The notes under the pieces were generated by a model. That model made no database searches, was not told the origin of the DNA, and saw nothing but the letters and a program-made list of their open reading frames with translations. From assembly GCA_021234155.1 (NCBI GenBank), contig JAJEKV010000025.1:1693995-1757994 (forward strand): a stretch of 64,000 bases of DNA. The letters run 5' to 3'. The stretch comes from Isoetes taiwanensis. Its lineage: Eukaryota > Streptophyta > Lycopodiopsida > Isoetales > Isoetaceae. The stretch's first letter is position 1. Every line of letters begins with the position of its first letter. Positions 47,842 through 59,328 of this stretch are shown here, piece after piece. The position numbers and the translations under genes are program-made.

Positions 47842-49766
47842 TGTTGACCCACAAGGGGTCAACATAACATGTTTGGTCCTAGTACAAGTCACCCGCTTAT
47901 CCTCTCCAGGGAAAAACAGAGACTTATTTGAAATCCAAGCAGCAATTGACTAAAAATTTGAGGACACCAGCTGAACACAATATTTCTTCAACAATGCAGT
48001 AGTTCACAAGATAAAAGAACTGGATGAAACTAGCTCGAGAAGTCGGTGAAGTTTCAGAGCTGTTAAGTTCGAGGAGCACTTTTGAAGGGAAACATGTATG
48101 GTTGTGAGGTCATTATTGAGTCCATGCTGGCTAGATTATCTACATGTCTCCATGATCTCCTGTTCCTCCTTGTCCACATTATCTTGCTAAAATAATTTAT
48201 CCTTTCTTCATTCCTTCAATTAACAAGCAGTAGTCTTAAAGCAATTACCCTTATGTCACCATTTCCTGCAAAAGGTCGCTTGACTTGCCACAAAAGGATC
48301 ATATATATATCCATATCTTTTTATCCGTATCCCACCACCATCAACAGTAATCATGATGAAGGGAACTGAATACGAAAATGCAAAAAAGAGGCAGGAAACA
48401 TCTACTCGCTAATGAGTGTTCTTGTTATATTTGGAGCACTAATTTCGACAGAAAAGAAAAATAGGTCATCAAGGGACTACGCCATTATTATCAGGCCAGA
48501 GGCCAGAGTTCTGTTTACCTTTTCCATATTCCCTTTTATGCCCCTTGGTTGCACCCTGCCCATGTAACGGACATATGCTATATTTTCTCGTCCGTCAAAC
48601 ATAAAGCCCAATGGTTTTCCCTCACAAATTTTATTTTTCCATATGCTATGGCTACATGTAGATGTTTAGTCAGCATGGGCCAAGAATGGCTTCGAAACCA
48701 AAATCTGAAACCCTAATGCTATGGTCAAGCCACAAGCCACGATGCTAAAGATGGAAACCGTTCTTCAATGTTCTATGCCATCTCGGTGCTTCACGACGGT
48801 TTTGCAGGTAATTTCGGCAATGATAGAGGCACCGCACATGAGATTCATTGGATTCCAAGTCTGGAGGTATAAAAGGAAGAAAACCGAGGCATGATCCACG
48901 GCTCAGGGGAAAAACAATAGCTCCTGTGAGTGCAGTCATCTTATCCAAAATTATTATATTGTGATCCTTGAGTTTTATTTCTGAATTCGAATTGCACATA
49001 CAGATTTATGGGATTCATTCAGCCTTGACCATTGAAGATGAAGAACGACTTTACAGGTTTTATTATTGCAGAAGGAGATGATGAACAATTTTACAGGTTT
49101 TATTATTGCAGAAGAAGACATTATATGCTGGTCTGAAAGATACTGGTCTGAAAGCTTGTGAACAGAGGCCAATCTCTGCTATAATAGTAAGGAAGGTTGA
49201 AGTATTCACAAGGTGCCACTCTACATTAATGACCGATTTGCTGTCCTTTATGCATTTTGAATGTTGAAGAACTATGTTGCAAAAGCAGGAAGCATTCATA
49301 AAATAACTGTAACTGTTTAAGATCATATGATCCATATTTTTAAAGTCTGCTACAGCAGCTGGTATTCCTCTTATTTACAAGAGATAAATCCAAGGGAGTG
49401 ACCATGTACATGTATTATTGCTCTTGAATGAATTTTAAGTCTCAGCCCTGGTTTGGAAAAGCTGGAGTTAGTTCAATTTGTGCATTTATTGTTATTATCT
49501 AAATTCGGCTTGATCACTCTGTTATATGCTAACTGGCATTTAATATTCCTGCAAAAAGAAATAAAACAGAGGTTGTAGGAGTATAGCTCTTGCGAAACGT
49601 CAACATCTTTTATCTTTTAGAATATCAGCTGTAATTAGCTCAGTTTGAGTACTTGTTGTCATTATACATATACAGCTCGGCCTGATCATACGCTAATTGG
49701 CATCAAGATTTCTGCAAAAAGAAACAGTACCGAGATCGTTGGTGTATAGCTCCACATACGCCAACA
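47842..49766 (+). repeat. 5' LTR
   Basis: Starts TGTTGACCCACAAGGGGTC and ends TACGCCAACA (TG...CA). The first 20 bases contain a short inverted repeat, TTGACC and GGTCAA. The minus-strand frames inside (48745-49335) recur in the 3' LTR and are not genes. Confidence 0.95.
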
Positions 49767-49771
49767 TCTTT

Positions 49772-49789
49772 TGGCACTCCTGGTGGGAC
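49772..49789 (+). promoter_or_regulatory. primer binding site (tRNA not identified)
   Basis: TGGCACTCCTGGTGGGAC begins five bases after the LTR. The position and TGG start fit a primer site. It is not the initiator-Met type. Confidence 0.6.
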
Positions 49790-49854
49790 AGAAATTGTGG
49801 AGAGCTTGCGTAGTGTATTGTGGAGAGCTTGCGTAGTATACACCTTCCAAATAT

Positions 49855-50890
49855 ATGCAGATGGAAGAGGACAAAGACTCGCAAGAATCCATAGGGATGA
49901 ATGATGTTCCAGTTAAAGGTTTTGCTGATACAGCTCCGCCCAGTAAGTCAGGGGCAGTACCACCAATGTATCCATACCAAATTGAAGTAATCACTCCTAC
50001 AATTGCACCATCCTTCGATGGTACCAAGAATCCTCAAGAATTTTTGGTACAATTTGAAGATTATTATGACCAATATGGTAAGAGGAAGGGGAGCAGACCA
50101 ACGGTTTTTGGGCAATGTATGAGGGGAGAAGCAAAAACATGGTATGTGTACCAAGAAAGTTGTGGTGTTTGGCAATGGGATATCCTACGTCATAACTTTT
50201 TAGATAGGTTTGGAGTGTTACCTACGAAAAGCACGTTGGTGCAGGAATTACGCACTCTTGCCATTAAACAGGGAGAAAGTGTTGCTGCCTTTGCTGAAAG
50301 ATTCAATGATTACATTGTGAGATGCCGACAATTAGGGGTAGAAACACCTACCATCTATCTAGTTGAAAGCTTTGTTGCAGGTCTGGAACCTCGGTTTAAG
50401 GTCGTGCAAACTGCAAGCTACAGGGGCCCTAGACTCAATACATAAAGCATTTTCCAAAGCCATGGAAATTGCAAAAACCATAGCCTTAATACCAGAAAAA
50501 GAAGTTACAAACCATGCTTCTCCTCGTGGCTATTCAGATTGGGAGCAGGAATAGGAGCAGATACATGCCTGCTATGCAATTACAAATGAGAAGAAAGAAA
50601 GGAGAGTCAGATTTGAAGAAGATCTGAAGAACGAGGTTTCAAAAGCTATGGATCGCTTAGAAAGTGGAATGCAAACCTTGCTGGAAATGTCTAAACAGTT
50701 AACAGAAGCATTAAAAATGCAAGCAACCAAAACTGTTCCAGAATGTTCTGTATGTAGAAGAATTGGCCATACTGAAAATACATGTTATGCAAGACCATGT
50801 CCGAATTGTAACGTGAAGGGACATTTCGGCAGAGAGTGCCCTGTTTGCACATTCTGCAAGGAGATTGGTCATTTGGAAGATAAGTGCAGG
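49855..50890 (+). pseudogene. gag of the 11.4-kb element, with three zinc knuckles
   Basis: 49855-50445 reads as a gag capsid: PSFDGTKNPQEFLVQFEDYY, then GEAKTWY and FAERFNDYIVRCRQLG. A frame change near 50430 and a TAG at 50552-50554 follow. The third piece (from 50648) has three CX2CX4HX4C knuckles in a row: CSVCRRIGHTENTC, CPNCNVKGHFGREC and CTFCKEIGHLEDKC (about 50746-50890). Zinc knuckles bind the genomic RNA during particle assembly. One or two are usual in plant gypsy elements, so three is noteworthy. Confidence 0.88.
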
Positions 50891-51176
50891 GTGAAGCAAT
50901 ATTTATCTAGGCAAGACTTATTAAAAAACAAAGGCGGGGCCACAAACTCCAGTTCAAACGTCAACCTCATAGAGCTAAATGTGGTTGAAGAGGAAGATAA
51001 AGTCTTGAATGTGGTCACAAGACAGCAAACCCATACTCGAGATTGTGAGATGTCAAAACGTGAAATTGGAAGGCAACAACCCGTGCTGCCAGGAAACCCA
51101 GTGTCTCCACAAGTCAAACACGCTAAGACACCACCTAAATACAGTTTGAAAGTGGCTGATCCCACTGCAGAGATTT

Positions 51177-51524
51177 CCCCCCAGACCTCCAAAAGCTCTT
51201 GGCTTGCAAACTTCTTCCCAGGCTATTTTAGCTGCGCCTTGCCATACAAAGCATCTTATGAACTATTGCATCCTTTGGTACACATACTTGGGAGCTAGCA
51301 GAATAGAGGATAGGTAGACCAAAGAGCTATTGAGCACGCTGTTGGCAACAGTGATTCTACCTGCAATAGAGAGCCCCTTGCTGGACCATATGTTGATTTT
51401 CCTTTTTAGCTTATCAAGGATTCCAGACCACGTCCCTTGTGGAAGAGCCCCCATTGCCAAGGGAAGGCCAAGTAGCTTCGTGACTTCGCCATTCCTAACA
51501 ATCTGATAACCGAGACTAGTGATC
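51177..51524 (-). pseudogene. LINE reverse transcriptase fragment inside the 11.4-kb element
   Basis: Minus strand reads GYQIVRNGEVTKLLGLPL, then LKRKINIWSSKGLSIAGR, then FVWQGAAKIAWEEVCKP and RAFGGLG. This is the region after the RT active site of plant L1-type LINEs (compare W-S-KGLSLAGR and GGLG). One stop lies in it. It is a different LINE family from LINE-A, -B and -C. It interrupts gag-pol between the knuckles and the protease. No LINE tail or target duplication is visible, so simple retroposition is unlikely. Confidence 0.8.
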
Positions 51525-52350
51525 TATGAAGGCAATGTTAGGAATAACATACCAATCACACCCAGGAGAACAGAAGAGACAGAAGGCCCGCATGATTTAG
51601 AACGGTTACTGAAAGGTTCTAGAGTGCAGATGGATTTACTAACCCTGCTTAAAGTTGCCCCTTCGTACAAACAAAAACTCTTCAATCTACTGGAGCAGAA
51701 TGGGGAAAGCATTATGAACAATGTGGAGCAGAACGGGGAAAGCATTATGCACAATGTGGACAACAATGATGAAGAATGCTTGGTAAGCAATATAATAATA
51801 GACGAAGTTGTAGAAGATCCAGGTATTTTTGAGTGTGAAGCTATAGTGGAGGGGAAGCGCTTAGAAAAAGTTTATGTAGATGGTGGATCGGGTTCCAATG
51901 TTATGCCATACAATGTGATGATGCAGCTTGGCCTAAAAGTGAATAAGTCCACGACGCAGATATTACGTACTTTTTCGGGACACAAAGTGCGTCCAATAGG
52001 AATTGTGACAAATGTTCTGGTGACAGTTGAAGAGATAACAGTGGCAGCCAACTTCATAGTGGTGTCCTTTCATGATGATCCAGGTAAACCCACAAGTTAT
52101 GATCTTTTATTGGGCAGGAAATGGATAAAATCAGTCGGTGCTAGACCGGTTTGGGATGAAGGCTATTGCCGTATCAGTGATGGAATACGAGTGGCTTATA
52201 TCTATAATAGTGATGGAAGGAAGTTTATCGAGAAGAATGACGAGGCTCTTTTTATAGAAACAGAAGATTTATTATTGGACGAAGGGATGGGCCAGTTGGT
52301 CATCAACAAAGAGGTAACCCCATTGACCAAAATCAGTGATATTGATAATT
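51525..52350 (+). pseudogene. protease region of the 11.4-kb element
   Basis: In the frame 51519-52676, residue 121 onward reads VDGGSGSNVMPYNVMMQLGL (Asp codon at 51879). DGGS in place of DTGS is usual in the non-chromovirus Tat and Athila groups. Upstream the frame contains an 11-residue tandem duplication (EQNGESIMNNV, then EQNGESIMHNV), which fits a recent 33-bp slippage. Frame open throughout. Confidence 0.82.
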
Positions 52351-52399
52351 GTCTAATTCTTAAGCAAGAAGGGATAGGTAAAGAAGAGGATGTTGAAAA

Positions 52400-52794
52400 C
52401 CGTGCATATTTATGGTTTGACGGAGGGATTTCCAAAAGATTGCAGCTAGCTTGCACAGGAGTAGTGCTTAAAAATGAGAGGATGGAGGTGCTCGCAAGGA
52501 AAGGCGAAATCTTATATGATTGTACATCCAATGCAGCAGAATACAAGGCATTATTGGCGGGTCTAGCAATTGCAGAAAAATATAGAATTACACACCTTCA
52601 TATCAGAGGTGATTCGCAGCTTGTTTGCAATCAAGTTCTTGGAACTTATAAGGTTCGAAATCAGCAATTATTGTAGTTGTGTAGTGAAGCTCGTGCCAAA
52701 CTAGCGAATTTTTCCTTTTGGGAAATATGCCATATACCACGTGACCACAATTACGAAGCTGATGCCGTATGCAAGGTTGCTTTATTTGAGCATC
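52400..52794 (+). pseudogene. extra archaeal-type RNase H, located before the RT
   Basis: Reads AYLWFDGGISKRLQ, with the first catalytic Asp at 52419, NAAEYKALLAGL with the catalytic Glu, and IRGDSQLVCNQV with the second Asp. After a TAG at 52674-52676 it continues HIPRDHNYEADAVCKVAL, with the last Asp. All four catalytic residues are present, but the stop cuts off the C-terminal helix. This is the archaeal/plant RNase HI type known as the added RNase H of Tat/Ogre elements, where it usually follows the gypsy RNase H. Here it stands between protease and RT. Confidence 0.85.
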
Positions 52795-52959
52795 TTTGTG
52801 AAGGCGCAATTAAGGAGGAGGATATAGAAGAAGATCAGCTGAAGCAGTTACATCCGATCTTGATCGTAGATGTTGCAAAGGAGGAACAGGTATGTGATGT
52901 CACCATAATGAAGAATGGTAAAGAAAGGAAGTTAGCATTGGGGGCTTCGGCTAATGTAG

Positions 52960-53760
52960 AAGAAAGGGACGAGTTTACTCAATTATTTCAGGAATATGCA
53001 GAGGTATTTGCTTATGATTATTCTGAAATGAAAGGTGTCTCTAGAGAAATATGTGAACTTGAGATAAAACTGAAACCTGGGGCTAAGCCCATACAACAAA
53101 AGTTACGGAGAATAAATCCAGCATTATTAATGCTAGTGCAGGACGAAATCCAGAAAATGTTGCAAGCTGGATTAATTTACGAAATACAGAATCCATCTTG
53201 GGTGTCGTGTGTAGTGCCAGTACTTAAGAAAAATGGCAAATTAAGAATCTGTGTTGATTATCAAGAGCTAAACAAAGCCACACTCAAGGATTTTTACCCT
53301 TTGCCTTTTCAAGAAGAGATATTGCATACAGTGGCAGGTAAGGAGATATATTCGTTTATGGACGGCTTTTCTGGATTCAACCAAGTCTACATTAAAGATG
53401 ATGATCAGTCAAAGACCTCGTTTATAACTCTATGGGGTACGTATGCAATGAGAAGGATGCCATTCGGTCTTATGAACGCGCCTGCCACATTTCAAAGAGC
53501 TATGAGTAGAATATTCAAGGATATCCCATCAGATTTGCTTAGGATATTCTTGGATGACTTGTGCTTGGCAACTTCAAAAGGAGGACACTTTTCTCAACTT
53601 CGACAAATTTTCGAACTTTGTAAAAAGTTTGAGGTATGCCTAAATCCTTCCAAGTGCATTTTTTTCACTAACAAAGGAGTACTTTTGGGGCATGAAGTCT
53701 CTATAGAAGGCATAAGGATTGCGGAAGACAAAATAAAGATGTTATGCGCAACCGCACCAC
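52960..53760 (+). pseudogene. reverse transcriptase of the 11.4-kb element
   Basis: In the open frame 52677-54329: GLIYEIQNPSWVSCVVPVLKK, ICVDYQELNKAT, FMDGFSGFNQVYI, TLWGTYAMRRMPFGLMNAPATF and the catalytic FLDDLCLAT. The FLDD site retains both aspartates. The SFMDGFSGFNQ form is typical of Tat/Ogre and Athila rather than chromoviruses. Confidence 0.9.
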
Positions 53761-53899
53761 CTAGGACATTAAAAGCGAAGAAAAGGACTCATTGGAATGG
53801 TGAGTTTTTAAGAATGCATATCCCAAATATGTCTCACATCTTGAGCCCCATTTCTAAGTTAACTAGACAGGGGCAAGTCCCAAAAGGTAGGAGCAAATC

Positions 53900-54300
53900 C
53901 ATTTCAGTCCATTGGACAGATGAATGCCAAGAAGCATGGGACGAATTGTTGCAGATTATGGCAAATAGACAATTCCTAGTATCACCTGCACTAGACAAAC
54001 CATTTACAGCTTATATTACAGTAACAAAGTGGGCTATAGGGATTGCCCTATGCCAACTCAGTGGAGTGGTCATGTATATGGGAAAACAATGGTCAATCAC
54101 CGAGGAAAAATACCCTAAACTGGAAAAGTATGCAGCAGCACTTAAACATTTGGTAGACAAGTGTGGCCATTATTTTATGAACGTACAGGTGACAATATAC
54201 ATGAAGCAAAACCCGCTGCCATTGCTTTATGGAAAGTTTGCAAGAACGGCTAAACTTCATAAATGGGCTGTAAGGTTGCAAGAATATCTCATAGAGGTAA
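53900..54300 (+). pseudogene. degenerate gypsy RNase H of the 11.4-kb element
   Basis: PFTAYITVTKWAIGIALCQ stands where active domains have a TDAS-type catalytic Asp, so that Asp is missing. EEKYPKLEKYAAALKH and HKWAVRLQEYLIEV are recognisable later. Loss of catalysis is expected in elements that carry an added RNase H. Confidence 0.78.
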
Positions 54301-54339
54301 AACTATACGATGGAGTCAGAAATCCGTAAAGTACCTGCC

Positions 54340-55750
54340 CTATGCATTTTACAGTTATGATTTAGAAGCGCAAGGTATCAATATGGATAATGAAGAGAGT
54401 GCGCTGGTGGATGACTTAATAGTGAGAGAAAATAGACTTGCCAGTAATAGAGCAGGAGTAAGTAGTGGAATGAATGAGTATGATATGTACATTTGCTCCC
54501 AACCTTCATGGATGACACCGATCAAGTCATACTTGGATGATCAGATTTTACCCACGTGTTTATCGGCCAAAAAAGCACTGCGAAGATTTAAATTAAATTG
54601 TCTTTCATATGTCTTAGTAGGAGATATATTATGTCGAAGAACTATGGAAGGCGTATTGCTAAGATGTCTGGATGAAGAAGAGCAGCTCATAGCTATAGCC
54701 AACTGCCATAGCAGCATCTGTGGTGGTCATATGGCAGGAAGGGCTACAGCAAAGAAGGTCATTAGGGCAGGTTATTTTTGGCCATCTCTTCATCAAGATT
54801 GTCAAGAGTATGTCAAGCATTGTCATGAGTGCCAGATATTTGGGTTAGGGAAGTTTCATCCAGGAGAGCTTGGCGCAGTTGACTCATGTGAACCCTTTGA
54901 AATATGGGGTCTGGATTTCATAGGACCAATAGATCCGCCGTCATCGGCACAACACGAATACATTTTAGTAGCAACGGACTTGTTTACCAAATGGGCGGAG
55001 GCAGTTCCATTAAGAAAAGCTACAGCCGAGAACACAGCCGGTTTTATCTTTACGCATTTGTGTTGTAGATTTGGGATTCCAAAAAAGATCTTGACAGATC
55101 GTGGCACACATTTCATCAATACAGTAATAGAGGAGTTAGTGACCAGGTTGAGAATCAAACATGTAAAAAGCTCTTCGTACTACCCGGAAGGTAATGGCCA
55201 GGCCGAATCAACGAATAAGATATTAATGGGTATTTTGAAGAAAACAGTTTTGGCATCAAAGAAAGATTGGCATGAAAAGTTGAATACTGCATTATGGGCT
55301 TATAGGACTGCTTGGAAACCAGCCACAGGTTATTCTCCATTTAAATTGGTTTACGGCACGGAAGCATTGCTACCAATCGATATTGAACTCCCTTCCCTGA
55401 AATATGCCTTAGAGATGGAGATAAGTGACAATCCATTGAAAGCTAGATTCGAACAGATATTGCAATTAGAAGAAGACAGGTGGATGTGTGAAATGAATTT
55501 GCAGATGAAGAAAGCCAAAGATAAAGCGTATTTTCAAAGGAAGCAGAACCTTCAAGGTGAATTTGAGGAGGGAGAACTGGTGCTAAAGTGGAATAGAGAG
55601 CAAAAGATCAAGAAATTTCAGCCTCGTTGGGAAGGACCGTTCTTTGTTGCTGGGAGAGCAGGGCAGCATTCATACTGGTTGCAGGATATTGACCTTCGCT
55701 TATTGCCCAACCCTGCAAATCTTAAATATCTCAAGAAATACTGGCCTTGA
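54340..55750 (+). CDS. integrase of the 11.4-kb element
   Basis: Open frame 54263-55750, one frame off from the RT frame (shift near 54300). Zinc domain: HSSICGGHMAGRATAKK and YVKHCHECQIFG. Core: WGLDFIGPIDPPS (first Asp), LTDRGTHFINT (second Asp), SSYYPEGNGQAESTNKIL (Glu), giving an intact DDE set. C-terminus: FQPRWEGPFFVAG and a PNPANLKYLKKYWP end, as in Tat/Ogre integrases. It would insert element DNA into chromosomes. This is the best-preserved part of the element, although its frame is cut off from the RT. Confidence 0.9.
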
Positions 55751-57320
55751 CAGGTTCAAGGCACAAAGCTCTATTTTGGGGCAGAAAGATATGCTGCATT
55801 ACGATAGTTTAGAGGTCTATAGCATAGTCTAGGTTGCAAATTTTGGTTATTTGTCATAGGGTCATCAAGGTTCAGTCAAGGGCAGCAAGTCATGTTAAGA
55901 TACATTAGGAAGGTATGGTCCATTGTCGTTTGATCGTAAGTTTTAGCTATTATATAGGGTCAGCTTCACTTAGATGTTCTGTTTTTAGACATGCAATTGT
56001 TGCTGTAGTCATGTCCGTTGATCTTGATTTATTTTCAGGGTCTTTTTAGGGTCTTAAAATGCACCGTAGTAACAAGGTTGAGTACAAGGACTAGAAGTTG
56101 TGGTGATTCTTTATAGCAATGTTCTAACGTGCATCTGAGAATGGCTGGCATTTGCAGGACCTTGAATGGTAATGGTTAACGATCAAGAATTGGATTCAAT
56201 ATCATTGCAGTGTGGACTTGCCTACATGCAAGCGTCGGTTCATATATTATACTGGTCTGCATACCAGATTGTCTCCCCATACTCGTTTCTCCAAATTACC
56301 AAGTTGTCCCATCGTCTTCACTTTTCAAACCACCAAGTTTCTTTTCATCTTCACTTGTTCAAACTACCAACTTGTCTGCATACAAGTTGAGTCATACATT
56401 TTCGTTCCTTATCACAAGTGCTGGTCTGCATACCAGATTGTCTCCCCATACTCGTTTCTCCAAATTACCAAGTTGTCCCATCGTCTTCACTTTTCAAACC
56501 ACCAAGTTTCTTTTCATCTTCACTTGATCAAACTACCAACTTGTCTGCATACAAGTTGAGTCATACATTTTCGTTCTTTATCACAAGTGCTGGTCTGCAT
56601 ACCAGGTTGTCTCACCATACTTGCTCCTCCAAACTACCAAGTTGTCCTATCATCTTCACTTATTCAAACACCAAGATTCCTTATCATCTTCACTTGTTCC
56701 AACTACCAACTTGTCTGCATACAAGTTGAGTCATCCATTTTCATTCTTTATAACATGTGCTGGTCCGCATACCAGTTAGCCTCACCATATTCACTTCGTC
56801 AAACTACCAAGATTGTTTCATCATCTTCACTTATTCAAACTATTAAGTCAGTCACATCATCTTCACTTGTCCAAACTGCCAACAGTCACATCATCTTCAC
56901 TTGTCCAAACTGCCAACAGTCACATCATCTTCACTTGTCCAAACTGCCAACTTGTCTGCATACAAGTTGTGTCCACTAGTCTGTCTACACTTGTTAACCA
57001 TTAAAAGTTCTATAAGTAAGTAATAAGACAGATGTACCATCCACGCCTTGCCTTATGTCATGTACTGGTGGTTGTAAACTTCTTCGTCCACTTCAACCAT
57101 ACAATCTGTGCCGTGCTATTCCTCGATCTCTTGCATACAGTTGATTTCATGGACTGACATTCTCATCCGTAGCCCCGCATTTGGGGCAATCCACAATAAT
57201 GTCTATCAAATGATTTCCTTACTAAAAAGGTAAAACATTCATTCTGATCTGCAGGCTGCTCCTTCTCAACTTGCAATTTATTCGGGCTGAAGGGACCAGC
57301 ACCTTGTTTTTGGGGCATAA
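55751..57320 (+). other. 3' non-coding region of the 11.4-kb element
   Basis: 1.57 kb without coding, including the tandem repeats at 56247-56960. A weak purine-rich stretch near 57290-57320 (CTGAAGGGACC, then TTTTTGGGGCATAA) precedes the 3' LTR and may be the polypurine tract, though it is not clean. Confidence 0.7.
56247..56960 (+). repeat. about 171-bp tandem repeats, four units
   Basis: Units start CTGGTCTGCATACCAG at about 56247, 56420, 56588 and 56759, spaced 170-173 bp. Each runs through a CATCTTCACTT segment and closes in CTTGTCTGCATACAAGTTG. The first two are almost identical. Later units decay and contain a smaller 30-bp repetition near 56860-56950. The unit start and end both hold small palindromes around TCTGCATAC. 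Confidence 0.88.
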
Positions 57321-59245
57321 TGTTGACCCACAAGGGGTCAACATAACATGTTTGGTCCTAGTACAAGTCACCCGCTTATCCTCTCCAGGGAAAAACAGAG
57401 ACTTATTTGAAATCCAAGCAGCAATTGACTAAAAATTTGAGGACACCAGCTGAACACAATATTTCTTCAACAATGCAGTAGTTCACAAGATAAAAGAACT
57501 GGATGAAACTAGCTCGAGAAGTCGGTGAAGTTTCAGAGCTGTTAAGTTCGAGGAGCACTTTTGAAGGGAAACAGGTATGGTTGTGAGGTCATTATTGAGT
57601 CCATGCTGGCTAGATTATCTACATGTCTCCATGATCTCATGTTCCTCCTTGTCCACATTATCTTGCTAAAATAATTTATCCTTTCTTCATTCCTTCAATT
57701 AACAAGCAGTAGTCTTAAAGCAATTACCCTTGTGTCACCATTTCCTGCAAAAGGTCGCTTGACTTGCCACAAAAGGATCATATATATATCCATATCTTTT
57801 TATCCGTGTCCCACCACCATCAACAGTAGTCATGATGAAGGGAACTGAATACGAAAATGCAAAAAAGAGGCAGGAAACATCTACTCGCTAATGAGTGTTC
57901 TTGTTATATTTGGAGCACTAATTTTGACAGAAAAGAAAAATTAGGTCATCAAGGGACTACGCCATTATTATCAGGCCAGAAGCCAGAGTTCTGTTTACCT
58001 TTTCCACATTCCCTTTTATGCCCCTTGGTTGCACCCTGCTCATGTAACGGACATATGCTATATTTTCTCGTCCGTCAAACATAAAGCCCAATGGTTTTCC
58101 CTCACAAATTTTATTTTTCCATATGATATGGCTACATGTAGATGTTTAGTCAGCATGGGCCAAGAATGGCTTCGAAACCAAAATCTGAAACCCTAATGCT
58201 ATGGTCAAGCCACAAGCCACGATGCTAAAGATGGAAACCGTTCTTCAATGTTCTATGCCATCTCGGTGCTTCACGACGGGTTTGCAGGTAATTTCGGCAA
58301 TGATAGAGGCACCACACATGAGATTCATTGGATTCCAAGTCTAGAGGTATAAAAGGAAGAAAACCGAGGCATGATCCACGGCTCAGGGGAAAAACAATAG
58401 CTCCTGTGAGTGCAGTCATCTTATCCAAAATTATTATATTGTGATCCTTGAGTTTTATTTCTGAATTCGAATTGCACATACAGATTTATGGGATTCATTC
58501 AGCCTTGACCATTGAAGATGAAGAACGACTTTACAGGTTTTATTATTGCAGAAGGAGATGAAGAACAATTTTACAGGTTTTATTATTGCAGAAGAAGACA
58601 TTATATGCTGGTCTGAAAGATACTGGTCTGAAAGCTTGTGAACAGAGGCCAATCTCTGCTATAACAGTAAGGAAGGTTGAAGTATTCACAAGGTGCCACT
58701 CTACATTAATGACCGATTTGCTGTCCTTTATGCATTTTGAATGTTGAAGAACTATGTTGAAAAAGCTGGAAGCATGCATAAAATAACTGTAACTGTTTAA
58801 GATCATATGATCCATATTTTTAAAGTCTGCTACAGCAGCTGGTATTCCTCTTATTTACAAGAGATAAATCCAAGGGAGTGACCATGTACATGTATTATTG
58901 CTCTTGAATGAATTTTAAGTCTCAGCCCTGGTTTGGAAAAGCTGGAGTTAGTTCAATTTGTGCATTTATTGTTATTATCTAATTCGGTTTGATCACTCTG
59001 TTATATGCTAACTGGCATTTAATATTCCTGCAAAAAGAAATAAAACAGAGGTTGTAGGAGTATAGCTCTTGCGAAACGTCAACATCTTTTATCTTTTAGA
59101 ATATCAGCTGTAATTAGCTCAGTTTGAGTACTTGTTGTCATTATACATATACAGCTCGGCCTGATCATACGCTAATTGGCATCAAGATTTCTGCAAAAAG
59201 AAACAGTACCGAGATCGTTGGTGTATAGCTCCACATACGCCAACA
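57321..59245 (+). repeat. 3' LTR
   Basis: 1925 bp, same ends as the 5' LTR, followed by the CTGTG target duplication. Two compensating single-base indels keep the length equal to the 5' LTR. Confidence 0.95.
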
Positions 59246-59328
59246 CTGTGCATTTGTTCCTCGCCATGTCTTAGGGATTAAAAAACGATTAATTTTAGTC
59301 AAAGATCTCCTTACATTCAAACCTTATA

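Larger units (their letters stand above)
47842..59245 (+). mobile_element. complete 11.4-kb Ty3/gypsy element, Tat/Ogre-like
   Basis: Two 1925-bp LTRs, primer site, gag, protease, extra RNase H, reverse transcriptase, degenerate RNase H, integrase, a long 3' non-coding part with tandem repeats, and the perfect 5-bp target duplication CTGTG (47837-47841 and 59246-59250). Tat/Ogre affinity rests on the FMDGFSGFNQV block in the RT, an integrase close to that group, a gypsy RNase H that has lost its Asp, an added archaeal-type RNase H, and 3' tandem repeats, all familiar in that clade. Frames are interrupted, so this copy is non-autonomous. About 19 substitutions and 2 single-base indels separate the LTRs by eye. 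Confidence 0.93.

Noticed and set aside
48745-49335. Minus-strand frames of 65-90 codons, repeated at 58225-58815
   Set aside because: Both sets lie inside the two LTRs and repeat only because the LTRs are copies.
56166-57004. Overlapping plus frames of 100-130 codons
   Set aside because: They come from the 171-bp tandem repeats, which happen to lack stops.
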